Part shown: positions 1-13,500 of the stretch, one piece after another | How positions within the stretch are numbered: position 1 is the first letter of the stretch | Layout: each line of letters opens with the position of its first letter | Assembly: GCA_013398015.1 (NCBI GenBank) | Contig: VZRR01002064.1 | Location: forward strand, 248,001 to 312,000 | Reading direction: 5' to 3' | From: Oreocharis arfaki | Lineage: Eukaryota; Chordata; Aves; Passeriformes; Paramythiidae | DNA: 64,000 bases | The notes under the pieces: model-generated | Databases searched by the model: none | What the model saw: the letters and a program-made list of their open reading frames with translations, nothing else | What the model was told of the DNA's origin: nothing | Made by a program: the position numbers and the translations under genes

Positions 1-1055
1 AAATATCTTGCTGGACAAAATGTCCAGCATACAATTAGACAGGTATGCAATATGCTGGGTGAACATCTGGCTGAGGAGCTGGGCTCAAGGAGTTATAGTA
101 AATTGGATAACATCTGGCTGGCAGCCAGTCACTAATGGTGTTCCCCAGGGCTTCATTTTAGGGCCATTTTTCTCATGGTTCAGTGCACTGTAAGTTTGCT
201 GATAATACTACATTAGGAGAAGCTGTTGATTCCCTTGAGGGTAGAGATCCCTTACAGAGAGATCTTGATAAATTAGAGAGCTGGACAATCACCAAGTATA
301 TGGAATTCAACAAGAACAAATGGCCATTTCTGCACCAGGGAGAGAGTAATTCAAGATGTGCATAGGGATGGGGAAAGAAGAGGCTGGAATAAAACCCTTC
401 AGACAGGGAACTTGAGGATTTAGTTGATGACAAGCTCCATATGAGTCAATAACATGTCTTGGTGGCCCAAAGGACCGCTTGAACCCTATTCTGGGGATGC
501 ACTGAGCACAATATAGCTAATGGATCAAAATAAGTGATGTATCTCAATGTTGGTGTGGCCTCACCTCAAGGTACTACGTGCAGCTTTAGGCACCATAGTA
601 TAAGAAGGAATTTAAAATATCAGAATATGTCCAAAGATGGGCAACAAAGGTGGGGAAAGGACTAGAGGGCATGACTTAGGTTCTGAGGATACTAAATTTG
701 TTCAGCTTAGAAAAGATGAGGCTGAGAGGTGACCCCATTGCTGTCCAGAATCTGCGCATGGTGGGGAGCAGAGAGAGACGGAGGTGCTGATCTCTTCTTT
801 CTGGTGTCCGGTAATAGCAAATGACTTAGAGCTGTGTCAGGGGAAGTTTGGGTTGGACATGAGGATAAAGTTCCTCACTAAGAGGATGGTCAAGTACTGA
901 AACAGGCTCCCTAGGGAAGTGATCATGGCCCCAAGCCTGTTGATGTTCAAAAAGCATTGTGAGAATGCTCTTGGATTTACATTTTAACTTGTATGTTGCC
1001 CTGCACGGAGTTGTTCTCAGTGATGCCCATGGGTTCTTTCTATTGTTCTGAACTG
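1..1055 (+). mobile_element. CR1 LINE, 5'-truncated at the window edge, degenerate
   Basis: This is the 3' part of a CR1 non-LTR retrotransposon that begins outside the window. Around 8-193 the translation carries the reverse-transcriptase signature GVPQG.ILGP, preceded by a W(K/L)..W-type segment typical of CR1. Around 183-365 a second frame reads KFADNTTLGEAVDSLEGRDPL, the CR1 form of the catalytic YADD region, with its second Asp changed to Asn. Downstream, 690-740 (LSRKDEAER-like) and 836-960 (CR1 C-terminal block with 'acaggctccctagggaagtg') follow in family order. Homology fades near 1055, where the CR1 tail ('ggagttg...gatg...tgggt') is just recognisable. Frames are broken several times, so it cannot encode a protein. 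Subfamily assignment is not possible by eye. Confidence 0.9.
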
Positions 1056-2296
1056 TAGCCCGACTCCGAGTTTTTAAGTCTCTGATATGGTAGAGCGAAG
1101 AAGAAAATGGCCAAAATTGTAAAATGCAGGTTTTGGTCTTTACTGGGTTAATCAAAACTGGAGTGAAGGGAAAGAGCACAGGGTTTTAATGAAGTATTTT
1201 ATTGTTATGCTTGAGTGTACCCATAAATATATGCAGGTGAGGCAAGCCTGAGACATTTTGAAGTAAGCTCATTATTTTTCTTGTGATTTAGATATTGTGA
1301 TCAAACTGCATGTTGGGGGCAAATGTGCAGGTGGAATTTTACCTGCTTCTAATATGAGCAACCCAAAGTTTACTTTCTACTCATTTCTTCCACGAAGGTG
1401 ACTTTGGCCCACTTCTTACATTTCTCATTTCACTACTGAGATTGTCAATGTTTTTACCTTCACTGCCTAGAGCTGGAGAGTTCCTCAAATATTATTTTTA
1501 TCGCACGTGTTTCCACCCACATCTCTGAATTTGCATGTTAGAGCACTTCAAGGGCAGCTTTCCGGGCTGCAGACCCAGCTGTCATTCAGGTGCAGAGGAC
1601 CCTTAATCAAGCCTCTGAGTGAGATTCAGCATATGCATGACATGCAACCATTGCACAGGCGCTGCTGCTTTGCCCCTATGTGGATGATGGGGAAATATTT
1701 ACCCTGTGGCCAACAGCTCTGGATACAGAGAGGAGATCTGTATGGGAAGAAGTCTATGTTATTTGTAGCTCAAGAGCACACAATAGCTTAAAACCAGGGT
1801 TGTGGCCATGCAACCTGCTAATTTAATGCAATTGCAGAGGTTGGGGACCTCTTAAAATAATAGTGCAAACGAAGGCTGGGTTTTGCTAATGCCAGCTACA
1901 GGCAAGGTCATTTTCTGAGGATGGCATTACTGGAAAAATTAAACAAGAGTGCCATTGGACTCGGCAAAGCTCAGGGGACAGGTTTGTGGGAATGCTTGCC
2001 CATGGAGTGCAGCAGTAGAGCTGCCCTAGATCCTTTCCCTGATGCTGCAGGGAAGAAAAGCTCTTTTTCTCTCTTCTTGCTGAGGTTTTCAAGCAGCAGT
2101 TGATGCAAAGGCTGATCTCAGTTTAATTTGCAGCTGAAAACAGACCGAAAAACCTACAGGCAGAGATTGTCCTCTACTAAATGTTAAATGAAAATGAGGG
2201 TTTGGAAGAATGTATACTGTTGTATATTTTAGACAAAAGTTTCTTATGCTTCTGCTCACAAAGTGTAGAGCAGTATTCTCCCCTTTCTCTCCCCTA

Positions 2297-2333
2297 CCCC
2301 CCCCCCAAAAAAAAAAAGAAAAAAGACAAAGCA
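2297..2333. repeat. Adjacent poly-C and poly-A simple repeat
   Basis: A run of about ten C is followed directly by about eleven A and a further A-rich stretch. This creates two short overlapping low-complexity frames. No retrotransposed sequence is recognisable upstream, so I do not call it a processed-pseudogene tail. Confidence 0.85.
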
Positions 2334-4708
2334 GCCCCCCACCAAAGTGTGAAGAAAAATATGCACTGAGGTGGGGTTATGTTGTGCGTTGACCCTAACT
2401 CAAACTACTAGGAAACGCCATCTCCTACACCCCTGTTTCGGGAGATTAAACAGTTTAGTGATGTCTGTGTTAGCCACACTGTGCTATTATCCAGCTGGGA
2501 ATTCTTTTATCATTATAGATTTAATCACAAAGTCTGGTCTTGTACCCAAAGCACTAGCACATCCATCAAGATGGATTTTGCTCTCTATGGCTTTTTATTT
2601 TATTTTCTTGAAACAAAGACTGTATATTTGGTTTCATATTAGAAATCAGCTTTGAGAGAAGATGGATGTCTTTAGCAGCTCTTGGTATTTTATGATATTT
2701 ACAAGGTACAGAAAAGTGCAGAAAAAAGCAATATGACAATAGCTTTTCCCAAGTAGCCCGAATAGTTAAATGAACGTTCTTTGTAGTTCCCTTGCAAAAA
2801 ATGTCTTTTTTGTTTTGTGAGGTAATTATGGATTTTCATGAGCACTCCTTGCTAATCAGGTTTAATGACACTAAACCCAAATCACATTATAGCTATTTTC
2901 CAAGGCTGTGTTGGAGACATGCTGCATTAACTCAAAAGAACAAAGCATAGAGATGACAACAACAAGAATAAGACTAAAAAGAAAAAAGGGAAACAGTAGA
3001 GAAGCAGAATCACTTGTGGCTCTATTTCCTGCACAATGAGAGTGGCACAGCACTAGAGGAACAGCAGTGGTAAAATTAATGATGGATAACACTGTCCTTG
3101 AGTCTTCTGGGAATCTAAGACACTCTGGAAAAATATTTGGTCCTAATTTTATCATTTTTATTGCGAAGCCTAGCTGATTTAGCTAACATAAAACCTGTGT
3201 AATGTTGGGTTTCATTATTTTAGTATAGTGTGTTACTGCTTTTTGCTTGCTAAATCTAACCTTCAGTTAGACTTCAGTTGTTCAGTACCAAGGGTCATGA
3301 CTGAACCTCAGTCATGAGCTCAGAAGGGGAAAATAAAAGGTTGGAGATTTGAGGGCTGGAAGAAATACCTACAGGAAACTGATGGTAAAATCCTCCACCA
3401 CTGGTGATATGTAAGGCTTCAGCAAATGGGCATGAAACCATAACACTTCGGGTCGATTGCACTGACCATAGGGAGGACTGAAAGGTGCAGCCCTCAGCAG
3501 GTCTCATCTATCTGGGAAGCTGTTTGCTTCTGGTCTCTGCAGATCTGTTCTGTCTTCTGAGGACAGAACATAACAACAGTAAATGCCAGTGTGGGATGCC
3601 TACTTTCTTCCATACTGTCCTCTGCATGTGTAAAAACACATGCATTCCTTACTTTGTGGAGGCTGAATAAGTGTTATCTGTCACTTAACATATTAGGTAC
3701 CATCTCTCTGGAAAAGTAACGCTTTAAAAAATCAGTAATAATGGAGTCAGCTTCAAAATAAAGAGTTGTTCCACCCCCCCCTCCTCCAGGAAAACTCCAG
3801 ACCCTGAGGGTAATACAATTTGCATGTTTTTCTCCCGACTGGATAATAATTTTGCAAGGCCTGTCCATACAGGCTGTGCTTTAAATAGAGAGTTGATACG
3901 AATTTCACTGAGCTGAGGAAGGGGTATGATCATGTTGGAAGTATCTTAACATTCATATATGGAGCAGACTTCTACATATATGCATCTTCTTAATCCTGGG
4001 AAGAAAACAAGACAACACACTGACACATTTATATCAATTTTTCTATTTTGTTGTGTGCATTTATTACTGAAAACCCTCCTCGTCATTCTTAATATGTACT
4101 GTGGGGGATAACATAAATTACCTTGTGAATTTCCCTCTGCTATAATTTTGCTTTCTAAGCTCCATAAAACAACATGAGCACTTCACCTGTAATTAGTAAG
4201 TGAGTTATTCGTGGTATTGTAAAGTATTAACAGACTTGTAACTGTTGTCTCTTGGCATCTCTCACAAATGGGGTTGTGGTCTAGGATATCATCAATCTTT
4301 TCTTTGTGGTTCAGAAAAGGAATCCATTTTCTTTGATAAAAGACCCATTGGTCTTTGTGATCTATAAATCATTCTTTCCAAAGAATCCCTTTGAAATACC
4401 AGTTCAAGGTAGTCTCACAGAATACCACTTTATAGATTTTTCTCAGGATGGAAGATAATCCTTGTGCCTATCAAAAAGGAAGATCTGTACTATTTTTCAC
4501 TGAATTTTGGAACTTTAGTAGACGTTCTCTAAAGGCCTAATATTGCCATCTCTAATCTTGTGTCCTGCACAAAGTTGGAGCTTTTTTGTCAAAACAGCAC
4601 TTCTATAAGGTCTGAGTATGAGATGACTGAATTATAATCAGGACCATATAAGACAGCATTCCTTACAGCATCGAGAATCCTTAGCCCTGTTAATGAGAAA
4701 CATTGGCA

Positions 4709-4790
4709 TCTTGTGTGTGTGATTTTGTTTGTTTGCTTGGGGGTGTATGTGTGTGTGTTTGGTTTCTTGTTTTCTCTTTTTTTTTGTCTC
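4709..4790. repeat. Degenerate TG/T-rich microsatellite
   Basis: Short TG runs (about 4711-4720 and 4745-4760) alternate with TTTG units and end in a run of nine T. This is an imperfect, probably old simple repeat. Confidence 0.75.
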
Positions 4791-5629
4791 TATAAAACTG
4801 CTTTAGAGACCTTTCTGAACGAACCCTTTTATCAGAGGCCTCCTATACAAGTAAATTTGAACATATCTGACATTCTGTGAGAAAATATTTAATATTACCT
4901 GAGCTTGTTCTGGTTGTACCTGCCCATATAAAGACTAGAAGCCAGTTCTTGACAACTGCGTGGTCCTTGGTGAAACAGCCGAAGAGGAAGTGGCCAGATG
5001 TCAGTGTCATTATGCCATCCCACTCTTGCAGATGGAGAGTGTGGTGTGCTGGGTCTCCTGGTTTTGTTCTTTGTTTTTATTCTAAAAGCATTCATGTTTT
5101 CAAGAGTTTTGTTACTCTGTGAAGAACAGGAACTTTTTTTCCTCTAATTTTAAAATTTCATCCATAATGTTAAGGAAAATGCCACACAGTGCAAAAATAA
5201 CTGAAAAAGTTGCCAGGGGAGACAGCAAAGCAGCCATAGGGCGGCTGCCATTCGGTGGTATAAGAAATAAGCAGCACTTGAACGTGCAGAGTTTGTCATG
5301 TCTTGGAGGCCTTCAAGAACCTGCCATACAAACTAAATAATAATAAACAATGTAGCTCTTCTACATAAATAATCCTTTCTGTTTCTAATCTACTGGTTTA
5401 ATTCCTGTGGTGGCATATTGTTTGCAGTATTTATTTCAAGGTATTGTTATTGAGGTCTGTTGTTCAAAGGAAATGAATTTTTCTGCATGAAACTACAATG
5501 TTGGAGAGGCATTATGTGGCTGTATTTACAGTTTTCTTCTGTTTAGTGATTATACAGTATCTTTATTCCTTTCCCCTCCCTCAATTTATCTTTTGGCTGG
5601 CTCAGAGCAGCGGGATATTTGGTGTGGGC

Positions 5630-5795
5630 TGTGAAACAGATTTAGGAAGTCAGAGGTACTTTTAATCCAGCCCTAACTGCTTCAGTCCTTCTTTCAGCCT
5701 GTGAAAATAATATTATATTTATCTTTTTTTTTTAATAGGTTTCTCACAGGGGCATCATCAATCTGTACTTTAAGCATTTCCAAAGAAGTGAGGAC
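5630..5795 (+). repeat. MIR-like ancient SINE remnant
   Basis: The order of weakly conserved words follows the MIR consensus on the plus strand. There is a 'gaagtcagaggtac' block near 5647, a 'ttcagcctgtgaaaataatatta' block near 5693 (MIR: cagtttc...tgtaaaat...ataata), and 'tttctcacaggggcatcat' near 5740 (MIR: cctcacagggttgttgtga). The copy is badly diverged and the call rests on pattern recall, not alignment. A profile search could overturn it. Confidence 0.4.
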
Positions 5796-7189
5796 AGTCA
5801 TTAGAAGAGGGGAGAAGGGTGGTAGAAACCTACTGAAATTGCATCCTTAGTAAAGTTAACACCATAGCCTTAAAGGGTGAGAAAGGGACTGAGATCTGAA
5901 TTTAGCTGGAGGCAACCCAGGAGGGGTGGGGTGTTATGGCAAACATTTTCCTCAGCCTATATTTCCTGCTGCGAGGAAAATGTGATGATTGAAGGCTTTT
6001 TCAAATAGCAGGGCCTTCACCACACGGTTGTCTCATCTAAAACTGTATAACAAAGAGCAAGAAACCCCTTAGATCTGACTCTAGGATGAGAGAATAAAAG
6101 AGGAAAATCACACTTCTATTTCTGTTCACTTGTCCTTCACGACATTAGAAACGGGGCGGTTGTTTTTTAGATTTCAGTAAGTCAATTATTTCTTTGCTTT
6201 TTACTTGGCTTGTCTTATGGGTGGTGTCAAGGTAACCGACAACTACCAAAGCTTGGTGCTGTTCCCATCAGTTTTCTCATCCTTAAAAAAGGGAACTGAA
6301 CTGCTTTTGTGAGACCCAGCATCCTGAGCCGATCTTTCAGAAGATCCAGAGCAACCAGCTGCAAGGTCTGGCTCAGCAGCTGGTTCTTGGGGCTTGAGGG
6401 GAAGATGAGCTTTCCGGTGCTTGGCACTAGGCAAAGAAAAAAAATTAAATCTCCTTGGCCTGCAGCAGGATATTGGGGAAGGGGTTTGAACTCAGGAGAG
6501 TTGTTAAAATTTGCCTTTAAAGCACCCCTTTGCTTTTCCTTATGGAGCTAAGGTGCTAGCTAATTTCTTTCCTCCAGTTAAGTCAGCCCTGTAGAATTGC
6601 TGTGGAAATCTACTGGCTTCAGCTTCCTGTTTGTCTGCCATGAACAAGGAAATCCATATCCTCCTTGCCAGTTGTTCAGCAGAACCAACCTACTTGTTCC
6701 TGGGCGGCTGGGTGAATTGGATTTTGGAAGGATGCTTTGTGTCTTTGAAGTCTTTTCTGGCTAAATACCATTAATCTTCAGAGTGATTCAGTTCTTAAGG
6801 TAATTTGTGGCTTTCTTCTTTTTTTAAAATCCTTTAAAGGCATGATATGGAAAAACTTCTTTGCTCCAAGATAATCCAGTATAATTAGAACAGTGTCACT
6901 CAACTTAGTGAAGTCCTTTATGCACGTTTTTTTCTGTCTTGTTAAAATTTAAATCCATGATAGATGGGAAAAGGTGTGATTTATTGTTCATTTATTTCCT
7001 CTTTCCCCATACAACGTATTTCTAAAACTATTTAGCACTTTTTTGGTTCTGTGACTATTAGGATGTGATATTGACCACAGTTACTTCTATGAGGGGATAT
7101 TACTAGTGCCTAGCGTTGGTGTTTCCCCATCCCGACAGTGTAGGAGACAGATTGGAGTGAGGGATATTCATATGGTGAGGTGATGGACC
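5796..7189. other. Unique non-coding sequence, no gene seen
   Basis: No exon or RNA gene recognised. Around 6267-6310 a 'cagttttctcatccttaaaaaaggga' stretch resembles the MIR core in plus orientation, but the flanks do not support it and I leave it uncalled. Confidence 0.5.
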
Positions 7190-7570
7190 ATGAGATGTAG
7201 TGGGGACACTGAAGGACATGGTTTAGCCGTGAGATGGCCGAGGTGGGGATCTGCTTGCAGCCTTTCCATCTCCTAGTGCGGGGCTATATGGAAAACAGAG
7301 TTTTCTCGGTTGCACAGTCAAAGAATAAGAGGCGTTGGGCAGAAATACCTGCATTGGAAATTCTCATGGGATTAAGGGCAAATTCCTCACAACAAAGGGT
7401 GCCCGAGCACAGGAACAGGGCCCAGGGAGGCTGTGGACTCTCTAAGCTCCAAGGCTTTCATATCTTGATGGGTGGAGGCTCCGAGAAACCTGGTCTAATT
7501 TTGAGCAGGGGATGGGCCTAGATGACCTGCAGATGTCTCTTCTAACCTGTGGTTTTCTATGATTATTAAA
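7190..7570 (+). mobile_element. CR1 LINE 3' fragment, possibly two joined pieces
   Basis: The stretch 7295-7570 follows the CR1 3' end: a degraded 'acagtcaaagaataagaggc' block, 'cagggaggctgtgga', 'gagcaggggatgggcctagatgacctg', 'ctcttctaacc' and the terminal 'ttctatgatta', which is the CR1 tail motif. A separate piece at about 7190-7245 ('gacactgaaggacatggtttag') resembles a sequence that lies close to the 3' end in other CR1 copies, including 49259-49281 in this window. It therefore sits out of order before the second piece. This suggests either two independent truncated insertions or a rearranged copy. No coding capacity remains. Confidence 0.75.
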
Positions 7571-10500
7571 ATAATGAATTTTTTTTTCTTTTAAAAAGGC
7601 TAGCTGCGGTGTTATTTTCAGCTAATATGTTGTCTTTGCTGGTATACCTGCTGTGAATCCTTCTGGTCCTCCACCAGGAGCTGAATGTGGCTTGTTGATC
7701 TCTGACTCCAACTCGAGATGTGTCTTTATAGGCTCTGTGAAACAGGTTGCTCTCATTTCCTGTGCCTGAGATGATAAACAAACTGGCTTTTCTCTGCTTC
7801 AGTGCTTCATCTTGTGGAAAATTTTACTGCCCAGATACAGCTTCTGTCTTCCTTCTGCAAATATCTTAGTTTGGTGGAAAGCTGACTGAGAAGTCATGGG
7901 GCACTGTTCCCTTTTTCTTTCTCATCACTTCAAATCTTATTTATTTGAGTTACTTCTATTTAAAATGCTACCCATTAATTAGAATCCGTGTTACTAAATG
8001 TGATGTTCTCTCATGCCTTGTGTAACCATGCTGTTTAGTAGATTTTAACGGCTATTTTGCTGTTTTTGACTACAGAAGGTATAAAAGTATTTAAGCCAGC
8101 CCTGAGTTAGCTGCATATCTGTTTTCTGAGTATTTTATGTGGTTTGGTTTCCTCATTCTTTGGACTTGTCTATTGTTGTTGAATGGCTTCTTTGTTTTTA
8201 AGAACCAGACTTTATTCCTCTATGCGTGCAATGATAAAACCATCTTCTAGGTTTTTTCAAAGATTTGACTGTTTCACCACTTGACTCTCGGAAAGGAAAG
8301 TTTTATTTGTAGCCTGCCAGATCTGTCACGATTCCTTGTCCATGCAGCTCTCATTCTTCGTCAGAAGTTGCAACTTCTTACAAATTGCTGAATAACTGCA
8401 CAATGTTTTGCCCATGTCCTGCTTGTGCTGATTTCCTAGAAGCTTCCACCATTCCCCATTTGCCATCACTGTGGTCTGTTCAAAGTTCAGTTCTCTTACT
8501 TCTGCAAGCCTTTAGTATTCCAGGTGTCTCATGTGAAGCCTCTCATAAGCCTGATCTTGCCTAGAGAATATGTTACCAGGACTTCATGAGTTATCTTTCA
8601 CCTCCCTGTCTCCTAGGAGGAACTCCTTCCCTCTTCCTTCATGGTAGAGGGTGGTGGTGGTGCAGGGCACCTGTCTAGATTGCTCACTCGCCGAAAGAAT
8701 TCAATAGAAAGCTGTTATTTGCAGACATTTCTCCTGCTGTGTTTGAAGGACAGAGGAAGACAACCGAGCTTTCTCAGGAGCCAGTGAAGGCAGTTTAACA
8801 GCAGGTAGCCATGCAAAAGCCTCTCTCTGGGGACAGGAGGAGGGAGGTCTATAAAAATATAATATGTCTTCATGGTCCAGTCTAATTGTCATTCTTAGTG
8901 GAGTAAGAGAGTCAGACTTCATGTTCTGAAAACCCTAATTTTGGTTTGACAAAATGCTGGAAAATATTGGGAAAGGTTAAATAATCATGCTAAATACCAA
9001 GTTAAATGTTCTTCCTAAGTGCTTTAAGCTAAGAAATATTTTTGTCATTTTGATTGTCCTAACTCAAAATCCATGTGAATGCCCCTAGGTGTTCAGGAAT
9101 TGCCATAAACTTCCAGATGCATGGTTCCTCTCACAATCTCTCCAGGAGTACAGGGAAGAATACAAACTTACCTGTAAGCCAGCTCTGAAGTGCTGCTTGT
9201 TCAGTTCACATCATCAGAAGTGATTACAACCTTAACACTTTTAAATGGTTACTGTGTGTGCTTACATGGTCCTTTCTGTTAATTTTGGCCTAGACACTCT
9301 GCGGCAAGGCTTTTCTCAACTGAACCGTGTGCTCATTAAGGATTTATCTGCAGATTGTAGCTGAAGGTTTCAAAAATACGAAGTCTAATTGCTACAGCTG
9401 TGCAACTGGGGTAATGGAGATGTTTAGAGAGGACCTGTTAGTGAAACAGAGGGTTAAGGAGCAGGATGTCAGTAATCCATCAAAGGAATAAGCACAGGCT
9501 GTGGAAGACTTGCGTGGCTCTGTGCAAAGGGAACAAGTGGCTGGGAAAATTCAGTGTTACATCTCTAGGTAACAGCTCATAATGTGAGCTGTGTCTGTGG
9601 TGCTGCTAATCACTAGAGTTTGCGAGCATGTTTTTGCTATGGAGGAAATAATTAGTCAAATATAAAATGTATCATAGATGACAATCAAAAAAACAGTGTG
9701 CAATACATCATGGTGATAACATACATAGGATATAGTCCACAGTTTGGGTTCTTTGGATTCAAAGAGCTGGAGTGCTCTGGGTACAATTTCTAGTTGTTTT
9801 ATTACCAATGATGTGATGTGCTTACTATTTGCCAAATATAACAATAGAAGTTCAATATTAAAACATGATAAATTAAGGTTGATGGAATCAGATTCTTTGA
9901 AAGAGATGGAATAAGAAATGTCTTCAAGAGTGGTGAAATAATCAATGCGTGATCAGTTGTATTCTGTTAGCAGATTTTTATTTTTTAATTTTAAAACTTA
10001 TTGCTATCTAATCTTTTACCAGCCACACTTTCTTAAGGGAAAATTGTTTAAGTACCAGCTCTATTTACCTGCTGTGTTTGTGGTGTGTATAGTCTTTTGC
10101 CCTCTTAATTTTTTTGGAAGAGGGAAAAGTCTTTCAGCTAACAAGGAGCTTTTCTTTCCTGCAAAACGACATACCACAAGCTTAGATTTTTTCTCTTATG
10201 CAGGGCGGGAAGTGCTTACATTTAAGCCAGTACAACTGCTCTGATGACAAAAATCCTTTTTATATGTTAGGAATCAAGTTAAAGGAATTTTTGCAACTCC
10301 TTGGACCAAACGGATTCCCTAGTTTTGGACTCATTTGCTGCTTTGCTTTATGTGTCATAGCTCTGCAATCTGGCTTTGGTATCTGAGAAATTTCTGGAGC
10401 TCTTGCAGATTTTGTTTCAAGAAACTGTTCCCCAGTCTGAGTGGGTGTTTCTTACAGACTTCCAATTATATTCACAAATAACTTGTCTGCATCTATATGC

Positions 10501-13500
10501 CCCCACTGGCTCTGTGCCTCTGCACACACCCTAGTATTACAGATGAATTAATTAAAATGCTTAGGCATTCATAGCTGACATTTGTTCTGTTTAATTGAAA
10601 TAATTTCTTCACCTTTTAAACTTAGCTTTTATGACACATCAAAACTTTGCAACATTCTCTTTTCTATTATTTATAAAGCTTACAAGTTATTTCTTAATTT
10701 CTTGTTTAGTTGTCCCAGATTGTGTTTTTATGTGAGTATGTAGTTGTATAAGAGCATGCCCTTTGCCTTAAGAATGCTGCCTAATGTCTGGATTCCTCAG
10801 AAATGCATCTTCTACAGGCTATAGGATGAATGTACAACTCTGTTAAAATGCATAGATCACAGTGATATTATGCTTTTGAAACAGAGGTAGTTTTAACCAG
10901 TTTGTGTTTCTTTGTGGTGTAACCTGTCCACGGCTGCAAGCAGCCTGGCATCAGGAGACACCTAAATGAGGATTTCTTTGTAAGTCAGCTACATTGCAAT
11001 GACAGAAAGTGCAGGACACCTTCTGTCTTCACTTAAGCTTGTTCCAATTTACTGAAAACATGGAGTTTTTTTGTGGCTGAACCTAAGCTTGACTGCTTGA
11101 ATTTACTGATATATGAGCCTGCTCTACCTTGAAAAATCCATTCTGCCAGTTTGTAATTGAGCTGCAACAGAGAAGGAAATGAGGGTAAGGGTTTATTGAC
11201 AGAACAGCGTGTTCTGTGTTCACAGGCTTCAGCTCAGGCTTGTATGATCAACTGAAACATTGCTTGCCCAGCATATATCTGCTCTCTGGCTGTCTTAATC
11301 ATTTTGCATTCTAACCTCTAACAGTGTGTTAGTACCAGCAGGGTCACTCTGTAAATGAGTCTGAAGAAACATATCTTTTTTTGTTGTGCTTGAAGGGGAA
11401 GCATAAAAACCACTGCTGCAGCATAAATAGGTTTTGCCTGAGTGCAGGAAACCCCAGAGTGTTGTGTTTTTACATATGTGAGTCTTTTCCTAGATTGCTA
11501 CCTCTGTAAAGATACTGCAGAAGAACAACCTGGTTAAGCTCATCTTCTGCGGGAGTCCTCTGCTCTTGAGACAGGCAAGGTCTCAGCTTCTACAGACTGA
11601 GAGGGTTTTTTTCCTTCCTGACTTTTTAAACTTAATTTGTCCAGCCAGCCACTTGAGAGGGCAGAGATAGCATGGAGGTGATCTGCAAGATCGAGTCCTC
11701 AGATCTCCACACATCTCCTTTTGCTCACATTGAAGCTCCTCTCTGGACCCCTAGTCTGAGGCTTGTGTTTTCGCTTGCAGTGTAGAAGTTCTCTCAGTTT
11801 TTGAGACTGTGAAGAAGGAGCACTAATTTTTTTTGTAATGTTATAATTGATGACCAGTGCTGGCACTAATACCTCGGCCGTGGGCTGCACAGGGAGCTTC
11901 AGCAATACCACTGGGTTGTCAAGAGCAGTGAAAATCAGCAGTGTCTTCTAAAACAGAAAATAACCTGCAGGAGTTCCTGTGGAGATGGCTGCTTTCTTGA
12001 TCTTCATGTAAGCACTGAGAATTAGTGTTTATAAAAAGATCTTAGTACTAATCGTCCTGTAGGTTCTTTTGAAATATAATGTTTAAATTTTTTCCCTATT
12101 CCCTGAAAAGTTTTTAGCGTTGCCTCCTACACTTCTTTCAATGAATACGGTCTCAGATTTATTAATGCATAATGTGTCCCACAAATCAGTTTAACTGATT
12201 CCCATCCATCAGTCAACATCACCTTTTTCTATTATTTGGCAGAACGGATTTCTTTGGAGCTGCTTTTTGTAGACTCTGGATGATATCTCTGTCTAACTTT
12301 TCTGAAGAAGGGACAGAACTTATGAGCTTTATTTTCTAAGGTTGATGGGTGCTGTAGTAAGAGCCACAAAACTACTTTTCATATGAATATTGAGTTGTGT
12401 TCTTCAGAATTGGCCTTTCACTGACACTTTTTAACTCTTAGCCATGAATTTAAGATCAAAAAAGGGCTATCAACACTAGTCAAAGCAATATTTAAGACCA
12501 GGCTTATGTAGAAATGTGAGATCTGTAACCATAGAGTATGCTTTCCAAATAAATCTCAACTGGAAATGTTATGCCTTAGAGGCACACAGCACACAAGCCT
12601 GGTGTAAAGACTAGATTTATCTTGATGCATTGTCAAGCAATCTTCTGTCCTGCCATTTCATGTCCATCCTTCCCCTAACAGTACCCCTGGTGTCTATCCT
12701 GAGGCACTGCTCTCTGATGAATACAGAATAATTGATTTGCATTCTTGCTCCTTGGCATTATTGAAGTCTGTGTAGAGGGATGCAGAGCTAGTATTACACC
12801 GCTTCAGCTATAAGATACTTACTGTACTAAAGCAATCTGGTGGTCTCTGGTCAGAAAACAGGCAACCATGGGGACATGGAGACAAATCTTTGTTTTGAGG
12901 ACCTATTATATTAGCTGGCTAAGATCTGGGAATGATTTAGAGCCTCCCACAGCCAAATATATCCAAGCCTGTATCTGGAGCTGAAAGAGCTCAGCTACCA
13001 CATAGAACACTTATATCTCCTATGGAGAAAATCAGGAAACAAGCACTCAAAAAAGTTGATCAGCAGTAGCTTATACCCAATCTAGAAATACTTAAAGCAG
13101 AAGCCTAGAATTTGCATTCAAGTAAATGTGCAGTTTAATGTGCTTAGCTATATGCTCTGGGCATGAAGAAGACTAGAGGCAGTTCCCCTAAAGTGACTCC
13201 ATTTGCATTTGCTGATAGAAAAAGCTGTTACCAGACCTTCCTCTCTTGGCTCTGGGACAATTGAAGTTGTCCATGTTTTGAATTAAGCAGCTTCCTGCCT
13301 TTCAGCAAGAGTTTGTAAAGCCTTAGATTAGTTACATCCTTGTTTCTCCTGGGGGTGAAAACTCCATGCAAGACCACAAGCAAGGCTCTATTTTCCCGTT
13401 TCACAGTAGAACGGTGCCTACAGCTTTATGCCTATTCCCAGAGCATGTGGGATAGATGTGGAATCTACAGTGAACAGCAGCACTTAGTTAGCTGAGAGGC

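Larger units (their letters stand above)
1056..5629. other. Unique non-coding sequence, no gene seen
   Basis: No recognisable exon, RNA gene or repeat copy. All open frames are under 100 codons and match nothing I know. Simple-sequence patches are present: a C-run followed by an A-run at about 2299-2320, a C-rich run at 3773-3787, and a TG-rich stretch followed by a T-run at about 4709-4786. Confidence 0.6.

Noticed and set aside
6260..6310. Possible MIR core (cagttttctcatccttaaaaaaggga)
   Set aside because: Only one short block fits; the neighbouring MIR blocks are absent.
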